The notes: generated by a model not told the origin, from the letters alone. DNA of 64,000 nt from Pseudoalteromonas marina (GCF_000238335.3 NZ_AHCB03000007.1:496001-560000); one strand, 5' to 3'; positions 1 to 9,298 are shown, counted from the first letter of the stretch. Numbers and translations are program-made.

Positions 1-279
1 TACATCCCCGCCTAAAGCTTGGGCAATCGTTTGATGTCCCAAGCAAATCCCTAATATAGGAAATTGGCCTTTTAAGTGTTCAACTACACTTAACGATATA
101 CCAGCTTCATTCGGTGAGCAAGGACCCGGAGAGATAACTATATGCTCCGGATTAAGTTGTTTAATTTGCGCAATGCTCAACTCGTCATTACGTTTTACTA
201 ATACGTCTTGATCCAATCGCTGAAAGTACTGCACTAAGTTATAGGTAAACGAATCGTAGTTATCGATCATTAATAGCAT
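1..279 (-). CDS. pabA: Aminodeoxychorismate/anthranilate synthase glutamine amidotransferase subunit (PabA/TrpG type), 3' part missing
   Basis: The reverse strand encodes the N-terminal 93 residues of a class I glutamine amidotransferase that supplies ammonia to a chorismate-using partner (folate or tryptophan route). It opens with [14 protein letters not shown], the usual PabA/TrpG start. It contains the oxyanion motif SPGPCSP and the nucleophile elbow LGICLGHQ, whose Cys is catalytic. The reading frame runs off the left edge, so the His-Glu end of the triad is not visible. The start at 279 matches the start of E. coli PabA by eye. PabA and TrpG cannot be separated without the neighbouring gene; the family itself is not in doubt. 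Confidence 0.9.
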   Translation of the reverse strand, partial: MLLMIDNYDSFTYNLVQYFQRLDQDVLVKRNDELSIAQIKQLNPEHIVISPGPCSPNEAGISLSVVEHLKGQFPILGICLGHQTIAQALGGDV

Positions 280-481
280 GTAATTAAGTACTCAATAAAG
301 GTAGTTATCGGGAGTATTTAGGCGTGTTGCATTCTAACCCAAGCCGTTATGAGTGTCAGTGATTTGCAGCTAGATAAATAGTAATTCCCTCTTTAGCATG
401 ACGTAACACTTACTTACCCTATTAAATTTTTGATGCGAGTGGTTGAATTCCCCTTATTTAAACCCAAGCTCATTAAGTGAC

Positions 482-524
482 AGCTTATTTTGTGTAAGCT
501 TATTTTGTGTAAGCTTATTTTTTA
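482..524 (+). repeat. Three tandem copies of a 15-bp unit just upstream of a ribosome binding site
   Basis: The unit AGCTTATTTTGTGTA occurs at 482-496 and 497-511, with a partial third copy at 512-524. The array stops directly before the TAAGGAG ribosome binding site of the small gene at 538. It therefore lies in the leader or promoter of that gene, where copy number could change spacing. Confidence 0.85.
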
Positions 525-537
525 CTAAGGAGCGACT

Positions 538-780
538 ATGTTAGGCGAAGACCATTCATTAACAAACGACTTTCCTGAGCACATAAACACGATAAATACG
601 TTGAACAAAAGTGATGCTGACTTTGCAGAAAAAGCCGAGCAGTACAATAAACTGGATAAAGAAATAAGAATATTAGAATTGGACGGTGCGCCTATTAGCG
701 ATGAGCAAATGCACCAGCTAAAACACGACCGCTCTGAATTAAAAGATTGGTTGTATCAGCGTTTAATAAGCGCACAATAA
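538..780 (+). CDS. Small YdcH/DUF465-family protein
   Basis: An 80-residue acidic, helical protein of the DUF465 (YdcH) family. The pattern seen is a D-A-D-F-x-x-K-A-x-x-Y-N-x-L-D-K-E-I segment near residues 26-43, followed by a second helix LKHDRSELKDWLYQRL at the C-terminus. That is the short coiled-coil hairpin typical of the family. Length fits (about 70-80 residues). The biochemical role of the family is not established. Translation is well supported: TAAGGAG lies 5 nt before the ATG. It is monocistronic, with a strong hairpin at 805-832 after it and a tandem-repeat leader before it. Confidence 0.75.
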   Translation: MLGEDHSLTNDFPEHINTINTLNKSDADFAEKAEQYNKLDKEIRILELDGAPISDEQMHQLKHDRSELKDWLYQRLISAQ

Positions 781-804
781 ATATAAAATTCCAAAAACAA
801 AAAA

Positions 805-832
805 GAGTTCGCCATTTTAAAGTGGTGAACTC
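805..832. terminator. Bidirectional terminator between the YdcH-like and SDR genes
   Basis: A 10-bp perfect stem (GAGTTCGCCA / TGGTGAACTC) has an A-rich flank on the left and a T-rich flank on the right. It sits between convergent genes and can serve both. Confidence 0.8.
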
Positions 833-910
833 CTTGTTTGTCTTCAATGAAACTTTATACGGTGTATAACTAGGTAATAAACTCTATAACCAACGCTCAA
901 ATTGCGTTAG

Positions 911-1720
911 CTATATTGCTAGCTGTAATAACTTTAAATCGAGTGCATCTATTAGCTGTTGATTTTTAGCGTCATTCAATGCATCTGCGTGAGGGGCTGA
1001 AAAGCACTCAGCGTCATTATCAAAGTAAAGCCCTGTTGAATTACTAAACTCATCGCTTAGTGCAGCGCGGCAAAATATATCGGCACCTAACTTTAAATCG
1101 CCGCCATTAAGGCCGTATGCGTCTTTAACCATTTTGCTGCCTAGTAGCGACTTAGGGTTAACCGATACCACCAATGGACCATTACCCTTAAGTTTTATAC
1201 CCATATGACGCGACCACATTGTAATTGCCAATTTGCTTTGTGCGTATGCTGCGTTATCTGACAAAAAGCTTTGCCCAATCAGTGCATCTAGGTTGACTGT
1301 TGCTTGCGCCGCTGACGACACATTAACAATTCGCCCTTGGGTATCAAAAAGCGGTAATAGTAAAGTTGTTAATAAATAAGGCGCTAATGTGTTTACTGCA
1401 AATCGTGCATCAAGACCATCTGCAGTTTCAGGGTTGTCGAGCTTAAACACACCTGCATTATTAATAAGTACATCTAAGTGTTCATGGTCGGCTGTAATTT
1501 GTTTAGCCAGATTACGCACCTGCGCCATTTCACTCAAATCAGCCACGTAAGTTTGTGTGCTTGCTTGCGGATAATCGTTATTGAGTAAAGTGTGTACTTT
1601 ATTGAGCTTTTGCGCATTACGCCCGTGAAGAAGTACGGTATGACCTTGCGCTAGCAGCATTTTAGCCGTTTCAAACCCAATGCCATCTGTTGCACCTGTG
1701 ATTAAAATTTTTTTGTTCAT
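911..1720 (-). CDS. Short-chain dehydrogenase/reductase, substrate unknown
   Basis: A 269-residue SDR protein. The N-terminal Rossmann motif is TGATDGIG (about residues 8-15), followed by NNAG near residue 86 and the catalytic pair seen as SS...YAQSK. An Arg after the second strand (LLHGRN) suggests NADP preference; that is an inference. The substrate cannot be told from sequence; the layout resembles the WWOX/retinol-dehydrogenase-like branch of classical SDRs. The ATG at 1720 is chosen because GGAG lies just upstream of it; an ATG 12 nt earlier has no ribosome binding site. The gene stands alone, facing the YdcH-like gene across a terminator and divergent from galE. Confidence 0.8.
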   Translation of the reverse strand: MNKKILITGATDGIGFETAKMLLAQGHTVLLHGRNAQKLNKVHTLLNNDYPQASTQTYVADLSEMAQVRNLAKQITADHEHLDVLINNAGVFKLDNPETADGLDARFAVNTLAPYLLTTLLLPLFDTQGRIVNVSSAAQATVNLDALIGQSFLSDNAAYAQSKLAITMWSRHMGIKLKGNGPLVVSVNPKSLLGSKMVKDAYGLNGGDLKLGADIFCRAALSDEFSNSTGLYFDNDAECFSAPHADALNDAKNQQLIDALDLKLLQLAI

Positions 1721-1938
1721 ACCTAGCTCCATGTTATGTAATACAGCGCTTACACATTTAACGAATTACGATTGTGAAATAATAGCATTGCCATCTTTGA
1801 ATGATAATTAGACCGTTGTTGAATCAGTTTATAGAAAATATTAATAAAGTGACGGAGATAGCAGTGAATGTTTTTTAATCATTTATTTGAATTTTGAACA
1901 ATTCATAACTATTGTTTTTAAACTTCCTTAATAGTAGT

Positions 1939-1953
1939 ATTTATCATATAAAT
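1939..1953. promoter_or_regulatory. Candidate operator of the galactose regulon, galE copy
   Basis: ATTTATCATATAAAT is an almost perfect 15-bp palindrome 18 nt before the galE start codon. The same pattern precedes gntR, the alpha-galactosidase, the TonB receptor, galM and glpD in this window. The binding protein is inferred to be the local GntR-type regulator. Confidence 0.55.
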
Positions 1954-1971
1954 ATATTTTCGAGAAACCAC

Positions 1972-2985
1972 ATGAAAGTTTTAGTGACTGGCGGCATGGG
2001 TTACATAGGTAGCCACACATGTATTGCATTACATGAAGCAGGCATTACACCTGTAATTTACGATAACTTATCTAATGCGAGCCCTCGTGTACTTGATCAA
2101 CTCGAAAAAATTACAGGTACACGTTTTGAATTTATTTTAGGTGATATTCAAAACGAGCAGCAGTTTAAACTTGCGCTTAAGCACACTCAGGCTGAGGCTG
2201 TATTTCATTTTGCAGCATTAAAAGCAGTAGGTGAATCGACCGAGCAACCACTACGTTACTACCAAAACAATGTATCGGGCACATTAAGCATGCTACAAAA
2301 CATGCAAGATGAAGGTGTTAATCATATAATTTTCAGCTCATCGGCCACTGTTTATGGCGAGCCAGACTACCTGCCTATTGATGAAAAGCACCCAATACGC
2401 GCAACCAATCCTTATGGTTGGACTAAAGTCATGGTAGAACAAGCCATGCAAGATGTATGTAATGCCAACAGCAACTTTATGGGCATAGCACTGCGTTACT
2501 TTAACCCAGTAGGCGCACATCCAAGTGGTTTATTGGGCGAAAGCCCAAATGGTATTCCAAATAATTTAATGCCATTTATTGCTCAAACTGCGGTAGGTAA
2601 ACGTGAGGTAGTTAATATTTTTGGTGACGACTACGATACCGAAGATGGTACTGGCGTGCGCGATTACATTCACGTTTTAGATTTAGCTAAAGGCCATGTA
2701 GCGGCATTTATGCAACATAAATCAGATACCGCCTTTCATGCATACAACTTAGGCACAGGCCAAGGTTATTCAGTGCTTGATATGATCAACGCATTTAGCG
2801 CATCAGCAGGTAAAGCTATTCCGTATAAAAGTGCACCGCGCCGTGCAGGCGATATTGCCTGCAATTACGCTGATGCCACAAAAGCGCAAAACACCCTTAA
2901 CTGGCACGCAGAACTAACACTGAGCGACATGACCAACGATACATGGCGCTGGCAAACTAATTACCCAAGTGGGTTGGAGAGTTAA
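1972..2985 (+). CDS. galE: UDP-glucose 4-epimerase
   Basis: A 337-residue cytosolic NAD-dependent extended SDR that interconverts UDP-galactose and UDP-glucose, the last step of the Leloir cycle. It starts MKVLVTGGMGYIGSH with the GxxGxxG cofactor motif. The catalytic Ser and Tyr lie in FSSSATVYG and NPYGWTK (YxxxK). Length matches E. coli GalE (338). The ATG at 1972 is preferred over an upstream in-frame ATG because it restores the family start. It is the first gene of the galETK operon; galT begins 2 nt after its stop. A regulon-type palindrome lies just upstream. Confidence 0.97.
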   Translation: MKVLVTGGMGYIGSHTCIALHEAGITPVIYDNLSNASPRVLDQLEKITGTRFEFILGDIQNEQQFKLALKHTQAEAVFHFAALKAVGESTEQPLRYYQNNVSGTLSMLQNMQDEGVNHIIFSSSATVYGEPDYLPIDEKHPIRATNPYGWTKVMVEQAMQDVCNANSNFMGIALRYFNPVGAHPSGLLGESPNGIPNNLMPFIAQTAVGKREVVNIFGDDYDTEDGTGVRDYIHVLDLAKGHVAAFMQHKSDTAFHAYNLGTGQGYSVLDMINAFSASAGKAIPYKSAPRRAGDIACNYADATKAQNTLNWHAELTLSDMTNDTWRWQTNYPSGLES

Positions 2986-2986
2986 T

Positions 2987-4051
2987 ATGGCTTTATTAGA
3001 AAGTACTCACAGACGTAAAAACCCGCTAACGGGGCGCTGGGTATTAGTTTCACCGCATCGTAATAACCGCCCATGGTTAGGCGCAACCGAAGCCGTTAAC
3101 GAAACAGTATTGCCAAAGCATGACGAAAGCTGCCCGCTTTGCCCAAGCAATACACGAGCAAATGGCGACAGCAACCCAGACTACAAATACACCCATGTTT
3201 TTAAAAATGACTTTGGCGCACTAACGCCCAATGCCAGCGAACAATCACAAAGCGTAGAGTCAGATAGCGATTTATTTATTGCTGATGAAGCAAGCGGCGA
3301 ATGCCGCGTAATTTGTTTTTCGCCAGAACATAACAAAACATTACCAGAGCTTGAGCACGATGCCCTGCATGCCGTAGTAAAAACGTGGAAAGACAACTAT
3401 ACCGAGCTTACACAGCAATACGAGTGTGTTCAGGTATTTGAAAATAAAGGCGAGATCATGGGGTGCTCGCAGCCCCATCCGCATGGCCAAGTATGGGCGC
3501 ATTCGCACCTATCTACCGAAATAGAAGCCGAAGATACTCAGCAGCGTGCTTATTTTGATAAACACGGCACTGCTATGCTTGCCGACTATGTAAAAAAAGA
3601 ACAAGTCGATAAAACCCGTGTCGTATTTGAGAATGAACACTGGCTTGTTGTGGTGCCTTTTTGGGCAGCATGGCCATTTGAAACCTTACTAGTAACTAAA
3701 GACAACATTCAAAACTTTAGTCAGCTTAGTGATGTACAAACCTATTCACTCGCTCAGGCATTAAAAGTATTAACCACTAAATACGACAACGTATTTAACT
3801 GCAGCTTCCCTTACTCTATGGGGTGGCATAATGCTCCAGCAAATCGTGGCTCTGATGAGCAACACTGGCGCTTACATGCACACTTTTACCCGCCACTACT
3901 TCGCTCTGCCACCGTTAAAAAACACATGGTTGGCTACGAAATGTTAGGCGAAAGTCAGCGCGATTTAAGCGCAGAAACAGCCGCGTCTATTTTAAAAGCA
4001 GCAAGCACTACACACTATAAAAATACAGCAGGACACACAGATGAAGCTTAA
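2987..4051 (+). CDS. galT: Galactose-1-phosphate uridylyltransferase
   Basis: A 354-residue enzyme that exchanges UMP between UDP-glucose and galactose-1-phosphate. The active-site motif HPHGQVW, which carries the uridylylated His, is present around residue 162. A CPLC pair near residue 47 and the late HWRLHAHF segment fit the usual zinc/iron and substrate sites. The ATG at 2987 lies 2 nt after the galE stop, with GGAG about 8 nt upstream inside the galE end. Its 3' end overlaps galK by 11 nt, so the two are translationally coupled. Length agrees with E. coli GalT (348). Confidence 0.97.
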   Translation: MALLESTHRRKNPLTGRWVLVSPHRNNRPWLGATEAVNETVLPKHDESCPLCPSNTRANGDSNPDYKYTHVFKNDFGALTPNASEQSQSVESDSDLFIADEASGECRVICFSPEHNKTLPELEHDALHAVVKTWKDNYTELTQQYECVQVFENKGEIMGCSQPHPHGQVWAHSHLSTEIEAEDTQQRAYFDKHGTAMLADYVKKEQVDKTRVVFENEHWLVVVPFWAAWPFETLLVTKDNIQNFSQLSDVQTYSLAQALKVLTTKYDNVFNCSFPYSMGWHNAPANRGSDEQHWRLHAHFYPPLLRSATVKKHMVGYEMLGESQRDLSAETAASILKAASTTHYKNTAGHTDEA

Positions 4052-5189
4052 TGAATTTCAACACCACTTTTTATCACTGTACGGTGCCCCTGCTCAGGGT
4101 ATTGCAGCTGCACCAGGACGTGTAAACCTAATCGGTGAGTTTACTGACTACAACGACGGCTTTGTATTTCCGTGCTCATTAGAATTTCGTACCCAAGTGA
4201 TGTTTAAAGAGCGCGACGATAATACAATTACCGTGCAGTCACTCAATTACCCAGGCGAGCAAGACAGCTTTAACGTTGACGAACCGATTAGCGAAGGTCA
4301 ATCGCAATGGGGAAATTATATTCGCGCCGTTGCATTCGTATTAAAACGCGCAGGCCACACCTTACGCGGTGCTGATTTACTTATTGATAGTAACTTACCC
4401 CAAGGTAGTGGTTTATCATCATCGGCAGCATTAGAAGTGGCTGTGGGTGGTATGTTTAACCATATTGCACAGCTTGGTTTAAGCGAAGAAAAAATTGCAC
4501 TACTAGGCCAAGAAGCTGAAAACGACTTTATGCATTGCCAGTGTGGCATTATGGATCAGCTCATTTCGGCAAAAGGCGAAAACGGCCACGCATTACTAAT
4601 AGATTGCGAAAATTTGGCAACTAAGTCTGTGAAAGTGCCTGATGACTTAAACATTGTTATTGTAAACTCTAACTACCCACGTAAATTAGTAGACAGCGAA
4701 TACAATCAACGCCGTATTGATTGCGAACAAGCGGCTGAAAAAATAGGAGTTAAAACACTTCGCCAAGCAACGATGGCTAAGCTAGATGCTGTTAAAGCAC
4801 AACTTAGCAATAACGAATACAAACGTGCGCACCATGTAATTAGCGAAAACGACCGTGTTATCGCCGCAACTACAGCATTACAAGCCAATGATATGGAGCA
4901 ACTTCGTGAATTGATGGCTGCATCGCACCAATCACTTAAACACGACTTTGAAGTAACGGTACCCGCAACGGATGGCTTAGTAGAAATATGTAAAGAAGCC
5001 ATGGGTGAGCGCGGCGCAGTGCGCATGACCGGCGGTGGTTTTGGGGGAGCAATAGTGTGTTTATGCCGCGATGCAGAAGTACCGCTAATTAAAGCCGCCG
5101 TTGAAAAACATTACTTTGAACGCTTTAACTTATACGCAGATATTTATGTGTGCTCAGCAGGTTCAGGGTTACAAATAACGTCTTTTTAA
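4041..5189 (+). CDS. galK: Galactokinase
   Basis: A 382-residue GHMP-family kinase that phosphorylates galactose at C1. Three family motifs are visible: the sugar-binding signature GRVNLIGEFTDYNDG (residues 26-40), the phosphate loop LPQGSGLSSSAALE (about residue 120), and the C-terminal MTGGGFGG motif. The signature normally reads GEHTDYN; here residue 34 is Phe where galactokinases usually have a sugar-contacting His. The rest is intact and length matches E. coli GalK (382). It overlaps galT and is followed 14 nt later by an oxidoreductase gene in the same operon. Confidence 0.95.
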   Translation: MKLNEFQHHFLSLYGAPAQGIAAAPGRVNLIGEFTDYNDGFVFPCSLEFRTQVMFKERDDNTITVQSLNYPGEQDSFNVDEPISEGQSQWGNYIRAVAFVLKRAGHTLRGADLLIDSNLPQGSGLSSSAALEVAVGGMFNHIAQLGLSEEKIALLGQEAENDFMHCQCGIMDQLISAKGENGHALLIDCENLATKSVKVPDDLNIVIVNSNYPRKLVDSEYNQRRIDCEQAAEKIGVKTLRQATMAKLDAVKAQLSNNEYKRAHHVISENDRVIAATTALQANDMEQLRELMAASHQSLKHDFEVTVPATDGLVEICKEAMGERGAVRMTGGGFGGAIVCLCRDAEVPLIKAAVEKHYFERFNLYADIYVCSAGSGLQITSF

Positions 5190-5203
5190 AAGTAGGTATC
5201 AAT

Positions 5204-6232
5204 ATGGCAAAGGTTAACTGGGGTATTATTGGGTGTGGCAATATTGCTCACACCTTTGCTAAAAGCATTGCGCATTGCGCTGATGCTCAGCTTATTGGCG
5301 CAGCCTCAACTAGTGAGCAGCGCGCAAACGAGTTTGCCACACATTATTCAATTAAAGGCTATGAGAGCTACCAAGCCCTTATGCAATGCCCAAACATTGA
5401 TGCTATTTACATTGCAAACACTCACGACCAACACTTTCAAAGCATCGCCCAATGCTTGATGCATAATAAGCACGTACTAAGTGAAAAACCTATTACCGTT
5501 AATGCACAGCAGTTAAAAAACTTAACCGCACTGGCCAAGCAAAAAAATTGTTTTTTAATGGAAGGAGTGTGGATGCGCTTTTTACCCGCCATTATAAAAT
5601 TAGAGCAGCTACTAAGCGAAGCAGCTATTGGTAAAGTACATACCGTGCAGGCCAACTTTAGTTTACCCGGCACCTTTGCCAACACCCACCGCTTAATGAA
5701 CCCAAATACAGCCGGTGGCGCTTTGCTTGATTTAGGGATTTACCCGCTATCGATTGCTGATGTGGTTTTTAATAAAGCACCTGAAAAAATCAGCTCATTT
5801 GTGCATAAGGCAGATACAGGTGTAGATGCGCGAAATATTACCATGCTCGATTATGGTAATGGTCAGTTCGCACAACTTAGCAGCGCACTTGAGCAAAACG
5901 GTCCAACCGAAGCATGTATTACCGGTGAATATGGCTTTATACGCATACCTTGGTTTGTAGGTGCAAAAGGTCTTGAGCTTCATATTAATGGGCAAGCTAT
6001 TCAACATTTTGACTATCCATTTAGTGATGATGAAAACTTTAAATTTGAAATTGATCACGTTACTGAGTGCATATTAAATAAACAAATACAAAGCTCTATA
6101 TTACCACTGAGCACAAGCTTACGGGTTATGACGATGATGGATAGCCTAAGAGACCAATGGCAGATTGAATATAGCGCGACTGTCGAATCTCATGACATAA
6201 ATAAAAATACACGCAACAAGGATACACAATGA
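5204..6232 (+). CDS. Gfo/Idh/MocA-family NAD(P)-dependent oxidoreductase
   Basis: A 342-residue oxidoreductase. The Rossmann motif GIIGCGNIA is at residues 7-15, the family EKP motif (EKPITVN, catalytic-site Lys 95) follows, and the C-terminal domain carries GGALLDLGIYPL. The LDLGIYPL wording is typical of the dimeric dihydrodiol dehydrogenase / pyranose dehydrogenase branch. The actual substrate is unknown; a sugar is likely given its position between galK and a secreted hydrolase. The start at ATG 5204 leaves 14 nt after galK. Its stop overlaps the next start (ATGA), so it is co-transcribed. Confidence 0.85.
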   Translation: MAKVNWGIIGCGNIAHTFAKSIAHCADAQLIGAASTSEQRANEFATHYSIKGYESYQALMQCPNIDAIYIANTHDQHFQSIAQCLMHNKHVLSEKPITVNAQQLKNLTALAKQKNCFLMEGVWMRFLPAIIKLEQLLSEAAIGKVHTVQANFSLPGTFANTHRLMNPNTAGGALLDLGIYPLSIADVVFNKAPEKISSFVHKADTGVDARNITMLDYGNGQFAQLSSALEQNGPTEACITGEYGFIRIPWFVGAKGLELHINGQAIQHFDYPFSDDENFKFEIDHVTECILNKQIQSSILPLSTSLRVMTMMDSLRDQWQIEYSATVESHDINKNTRNKDTQ

Positions 6233-7557
6233 CAACAACACACCGTTTAAAAACGCTTTCAAAAGCAATGTTATTAGCCACGGCCAGTTTAACAACCGGT
6301 GCGGTATTTGCCGAATCAAATAAGCCTGAGCAACTTTATCCGCCAATAACCAGCGAAGTGCTCCCTGAATTAGCAGCTAAAGGCACCTATAAAGTAGGTG
6401 TAAAAACCCTAGACTTAGTTAATCCAGCGCAGTTTGATCCCACAACGCAAAGCCAAAAAGATCGCCCTTTAAAAGTTGAAGTGTGGTATCCAGCAGATAG
6501 TAAAGCAAACAAACCACTAACTAGCTACACAGACATAACTCGCTCAGGCAAACAATTTACCTTACAAGCCGATGCACAGCGTGATGTTGATATAAGTAAC
6601 GCCGATAACTACCCAGTTGTAGTGCTTTCGCACGGTTATACCGGCTACCGCACAATTATGTACTACCTTGGCGAGCACTTAGCCTCGCATGGCTACATAG
6701 TTGTTGCACTTGATCACACAGACTCCACAAACGCCCATGTAGATTTTAAAAACGCGCCCTTTGCGGGCTTTTTTAGCACCTTGATTAATCGCTCACGCGA
6801 TCAGCAATTTGTGATTAATTATTTTAACGAACAAAGCAACTTTGCAAGCGAGCAAGTAGATCAAACTAGCGCAGGTGTTATTGGCTACTCTATGGGTGGA
6901 TTTGGTGCGGTTAATACAATTGGTGGTTGTTATGCCTTTAACGAGCAAACTACAGCCATGTTTACGGGAATGACTGACCCTGCTCAAATTAAACAAGTAC
7001 AGCAACTACTTAATAGCTGTGCAGGCGGGCAATATCAAAGCCCGCAAGTAGACCCTCGTATAAAAACAATGGTGGCTATCGCACCTTGGGGTGGACAACA
7101 TAACTTATTTGACGCTAAAGCAATGAAAAACATTAAAGTGCCTTCACTTTATATTGCAGGTGACTTAGATGATATTTCTGGTTTTGAAGGCATTAAAAAT
7201 CTTTACAACCAAACTGGCAGTGCCGACAAGTACATGCTTACTTATAAAAATGCCCGCCATAATATTGCACCGCACCCAGCCCCTGCTATTGCCCAAAGCA
7301 GTAGTGAATTAGATTTAGGTCATTACTACGAGCCATCGTGGTCATTGCGCACCATTAACGAAATAAATAAACACTTTGTACTTGCCATGATGGATTGCCA
7401 TGTAAAAGACATAAGCAGCCAGTGTAAGTACTTAGATTTACCTCAAAATGGCGACCAAGCCATTGTTGATGGTAAGCCACTACCACAATGGTATGGCTTT
7501 GATAACCGCTTCTCATCAGGTATGGATTGGCAACAAAGTAAACCTCGTAGTAAGTAA
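6229..7557 (+). CDS. Secreted alpha/beta hydrolase, PAF-acetylhydrolase/dienelactone-hydrolase-like
   Basis: A 442-residue protein with an N-terminal signal peptide (hydrophobic stretch about residues 13-27, ending in VFA) and an alpha/beta-hydrolase core. The segment VVLSHGYTGYR gives the oxyanion region, and GYSMGGFG holds the nucleophile Ser. An Asp follows in AGDLDD and a His in KNARHNIAP. The layout resembles PF03403-like acetylhydrolases. Predicted periplasmic or extracellular. The first ATG overlaps the previous stop by 4 nt. A galactose-operon role, for example removing acyl groups from sugar substrates, is inference only. A hairpin at 7570-7593 ends the operon. Confidence 0.75.
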   Translation: MTTTHRLKTLSKAMLLATASLTTGAVFAESNKPEQLYPPITSEVLPELAAKGTYKVGVKTLDLVNPAQFDPTTQSQKDRPLKVEVWYPADSKANKPLTSYTDITRSGKQFTLQADAQRDVDISNADNYPVVVLSHGYTGYRTIMYYLGEHLASHGYIVVALDHTDSTNAHVDFKNAPFAGFFSTLINRSRDQQFVINYFNEQSNFASEQVDQTSAGVIGYSMGGFGAVNTIGGCYAFNEQTTAMFTGMTDPAQIKQVQQLLNSCAGGQYQSPQVDPRIKTMVAIAPWGGQHNLFDAKAMKNIKVPSLYIAGDLDDISGFEGIKNLYNQTGSADKYMLTYKNARHNIAPHPAPAIAQSSSELDLGHYYEPSWSLRTINEINKHFVLAMMDCHVKDISSQCKYLDLPQNGDQAIVDGKPLPQWYGFDNRFSSGMDWQQSKPRSK

Positions 7558-7569
7558 TACTTAATTTAA

Positions 7570-7593
7570 GCGGCTATAAAACTTGATAGCCGC
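7570..7593 (+). terminator. Hairpin ending the galETK operon
   Basis: An 8-bp perfect stem (GCGGCTAT / ATAGCCGC) begins 12 nt after the hydrolase stop. The following T-tract is weak, so efficiency is uncertain. Confidence 0.6.
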
Positions 7594-7698
7594 CTTCGCC
7601 TTAAAACCAGACTGAAATAAAAACCTTTTATATAAATGAGTTAACACACAATATAAAAATGTTTGTTTTTTAATCGGCTATTTTAAGAAAAAACCATT

Positions 7699-7720
7699 GC
7701 CATTAACCTTTGTTAAAGGC
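7699..7720. other. Inverted repeat in the glpK leader
   Basis: GCCATTAAC and GTTAAAGGC form a 9-position stem with one A-A mismatch around CTTT, about 40 nt before the glpK ATG. It could be an operator half-site pair or an mRNA hairpin. It does not match the regulon palindrome seen elsewhere. Confidence 0.4.
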
Positions 7721-7761
7721 AATCTAGTCATATATAAGATAAGATAAATAACACAAATATC

Positions 7762-9264
7762 ATGTCAAAATACATACTCTCAATTGATCAAGGAACCACA
7801 AGCTCTCGGGCCATCTTGTTTACAAAAGATGCAGACGTTTTTGGGTCAGCACAACAAGAATTTTCACAGCATTTTCCAAAAAACGGTTGGGTTGAACATG
7901 ACCCAAACGATATTTGGCAAACCGTGCTTAGCACAAGCCGTGAAGTGTTATCTAAAAACGACGTGAAGCCTGATGAAATTATTGCTATTGGTATCACCAA
8001 CCAACGCGAAACAACCTTGGTATGGAACAAAAAAACCGGTAAGCCAGTGTATAACGCCATTGTTTGGCAAGATCGCCGTACCAGTGATTATTGCGAAAGC
8101 CTAAGCACTGACGAACTTTGCCAAACGATTAGCGACAAAACAGGCTTATTGCTCGACCCTTATTTTTCTGCCACTAAAGTACGCTGGATTTTAGACAACG
8201 TAGAGGGCGCACGTGAACAAGCCGATGCTGGCGAACTGGCCTTTGGTACCGTTGATACTTATTTATTATGGCACCTAACAGGTGGACAAGAGCATCGCAC
8301 CGATGCCACTAATGCCTCGCGCACCATGTTATTTAATATTCATACACAGCAATGGGATCAAGAGTTACTCGACTTATTTGGTATTCCTGAATCTATGCTT
8401 CCACAAGTAATGGATTCAGCAGACGAGTTTGGCTCAACCAGCGAAGATATTTTTGGCGCGCCAATACGCGTATGTGGTATTGCAGGCGATCAGCAAGCTG
8501 CGCTTGTTGGTCATGCTTGCTTTGAACAAGGTATGGCTAAAAGCACCTATGGTACGGGCTGTTTTTTAATGCTGAATACGGGCGAAAAAGCCCTTACATC
8601 TGAGAACCGCTTACTGACTACGGTTGCTTATAGATTAAATGGCAAACCCACTTACGCCATTGAAGGCAGCATTTTTATGGCGGGAGCCACTATGCAGTGG
8701 ATTGTTGAAGGCTTAAAACTGTTGAGTCATGCAGGCGAAAGTGAATCACTAGTGAAAGATGTACCACTTGATCATGGGGTATTTTTAGTGCCTTCGTTTA
8801 CAGGTTTAGGCGCACCCTATTGGGACCCTAACGCACGTGGTGCAATTTTAGGCTTAACACGCGACTCTGGTATTAGCACTATTGTTGCCGCAGCTTTGCA
8901 ATCGGTGGGTTATCAAACCAAAGATTTACAAAAAGCAATGGAACGTGATGGACTTCGCCCAAGTGTACTACGTGTAGATGGCGGTATGGTTAAAAATAAC
9001 TGGGTACTCACCTTTTTATCTAACATTTTAGGTGCAACCGTAGAGCGTCCAACGGTCACCGAAACCACCTCGTTAGGCGTTGCTTATTTAGCCGGCTTGC
9101 AAGCAGGTATTTACGAGTCAACTGAGCAACTCGCTAAAATGTGGACCTGTGACCGTCGTTTTGAGCCAACAATGAGTGCTGATGAACGTAATGATTTATA
9201 CGCAAAATGGCAGCACTGTGTAGCGCAAGTTAGGCTATCTAGCGACGATTGCCAACAACAATAA
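7762..9264 (+). CDS. glpK: Glycerol kinase
   Basis: A 500-residue FGGY-family kinase making sn-glycerol-3-phosphate. The N-terminus [11 protein letters not shown] is the phosphate-1 motif. ITNQRETT, the segment around VWQDRRT, and GTYGTGCF are classic glycerol kinase motifs, as is [10 protein letters not shown] near the C-terminus. Length equals the family norm (about 500). No glpF facilitator adjoins it. It has its own terminator at 9272-9295 and is separated from glpD by 203 nt, so the two are probably separate transcripts serving one pathway. Confidence 0.96.
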   Translation: MSKYILSIDQGTTSSRAILFTKDADVFGSAQQEFSQHFPKNGWVEHDPNDIWQTVLSTSREVLSKNDVKPDEIIAIGITNQRETTLVWNKKTGKPVYNAIVWQDRRTSDYCESLSTDELCQTISDKTGLLLDPYFSATKVRWILDNVEGAREQADAGELAFGTVDTYLLWHLTGGQEHRTDATNASRTMLFNIHTQQWDQELLDLFGIPESMLPQVMDSADEFGSTSEDIFGAPIRVCGIAGDQQAALVGHACFEQGMAKSTYGTGCFLMLNTGEKALTSENRLLTTVAYRLNGKPTYAIEGSIFMAGATMQWIVEGLKLLSHAGESESLVKDVPLDHGVFLVPSFTGLGAPYWDPNARGAILGLTRDSGISTIVAAALQSVGYQTKDLQKAMERDGLRPSVLRVDGGMVKNNWVLTFLSNILGATVERPTVTETTSLGVAYLAGLQAGIYESTEQLAKMWTCDRRFEPTMSADERNDLYAKWQHCVAQVRLSSDDCQQQ

Positions 9265-9271
9265 TGTATGC

Positions 9272-9298
9272 AGCCGCTAATAAAATTTAGCGGCTTTT
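9272..9298 (+). terminator. glpK terminator
   Basis: A 9-bp perfect stem (AGCCGCTAA / TTAGCGGCT, loop TAAAAT) is followed by a short T-run, 7 nt after the glpK stop. Confidence 0.75.

Noticed and set aside
7730-7744. ATATATAAGATAAGA upstream of glpK as another regulon operator
   Set aside because: Only the left half fits the consensus; the right half breaks symmetry, so it is likely AT-rich chance similarity.
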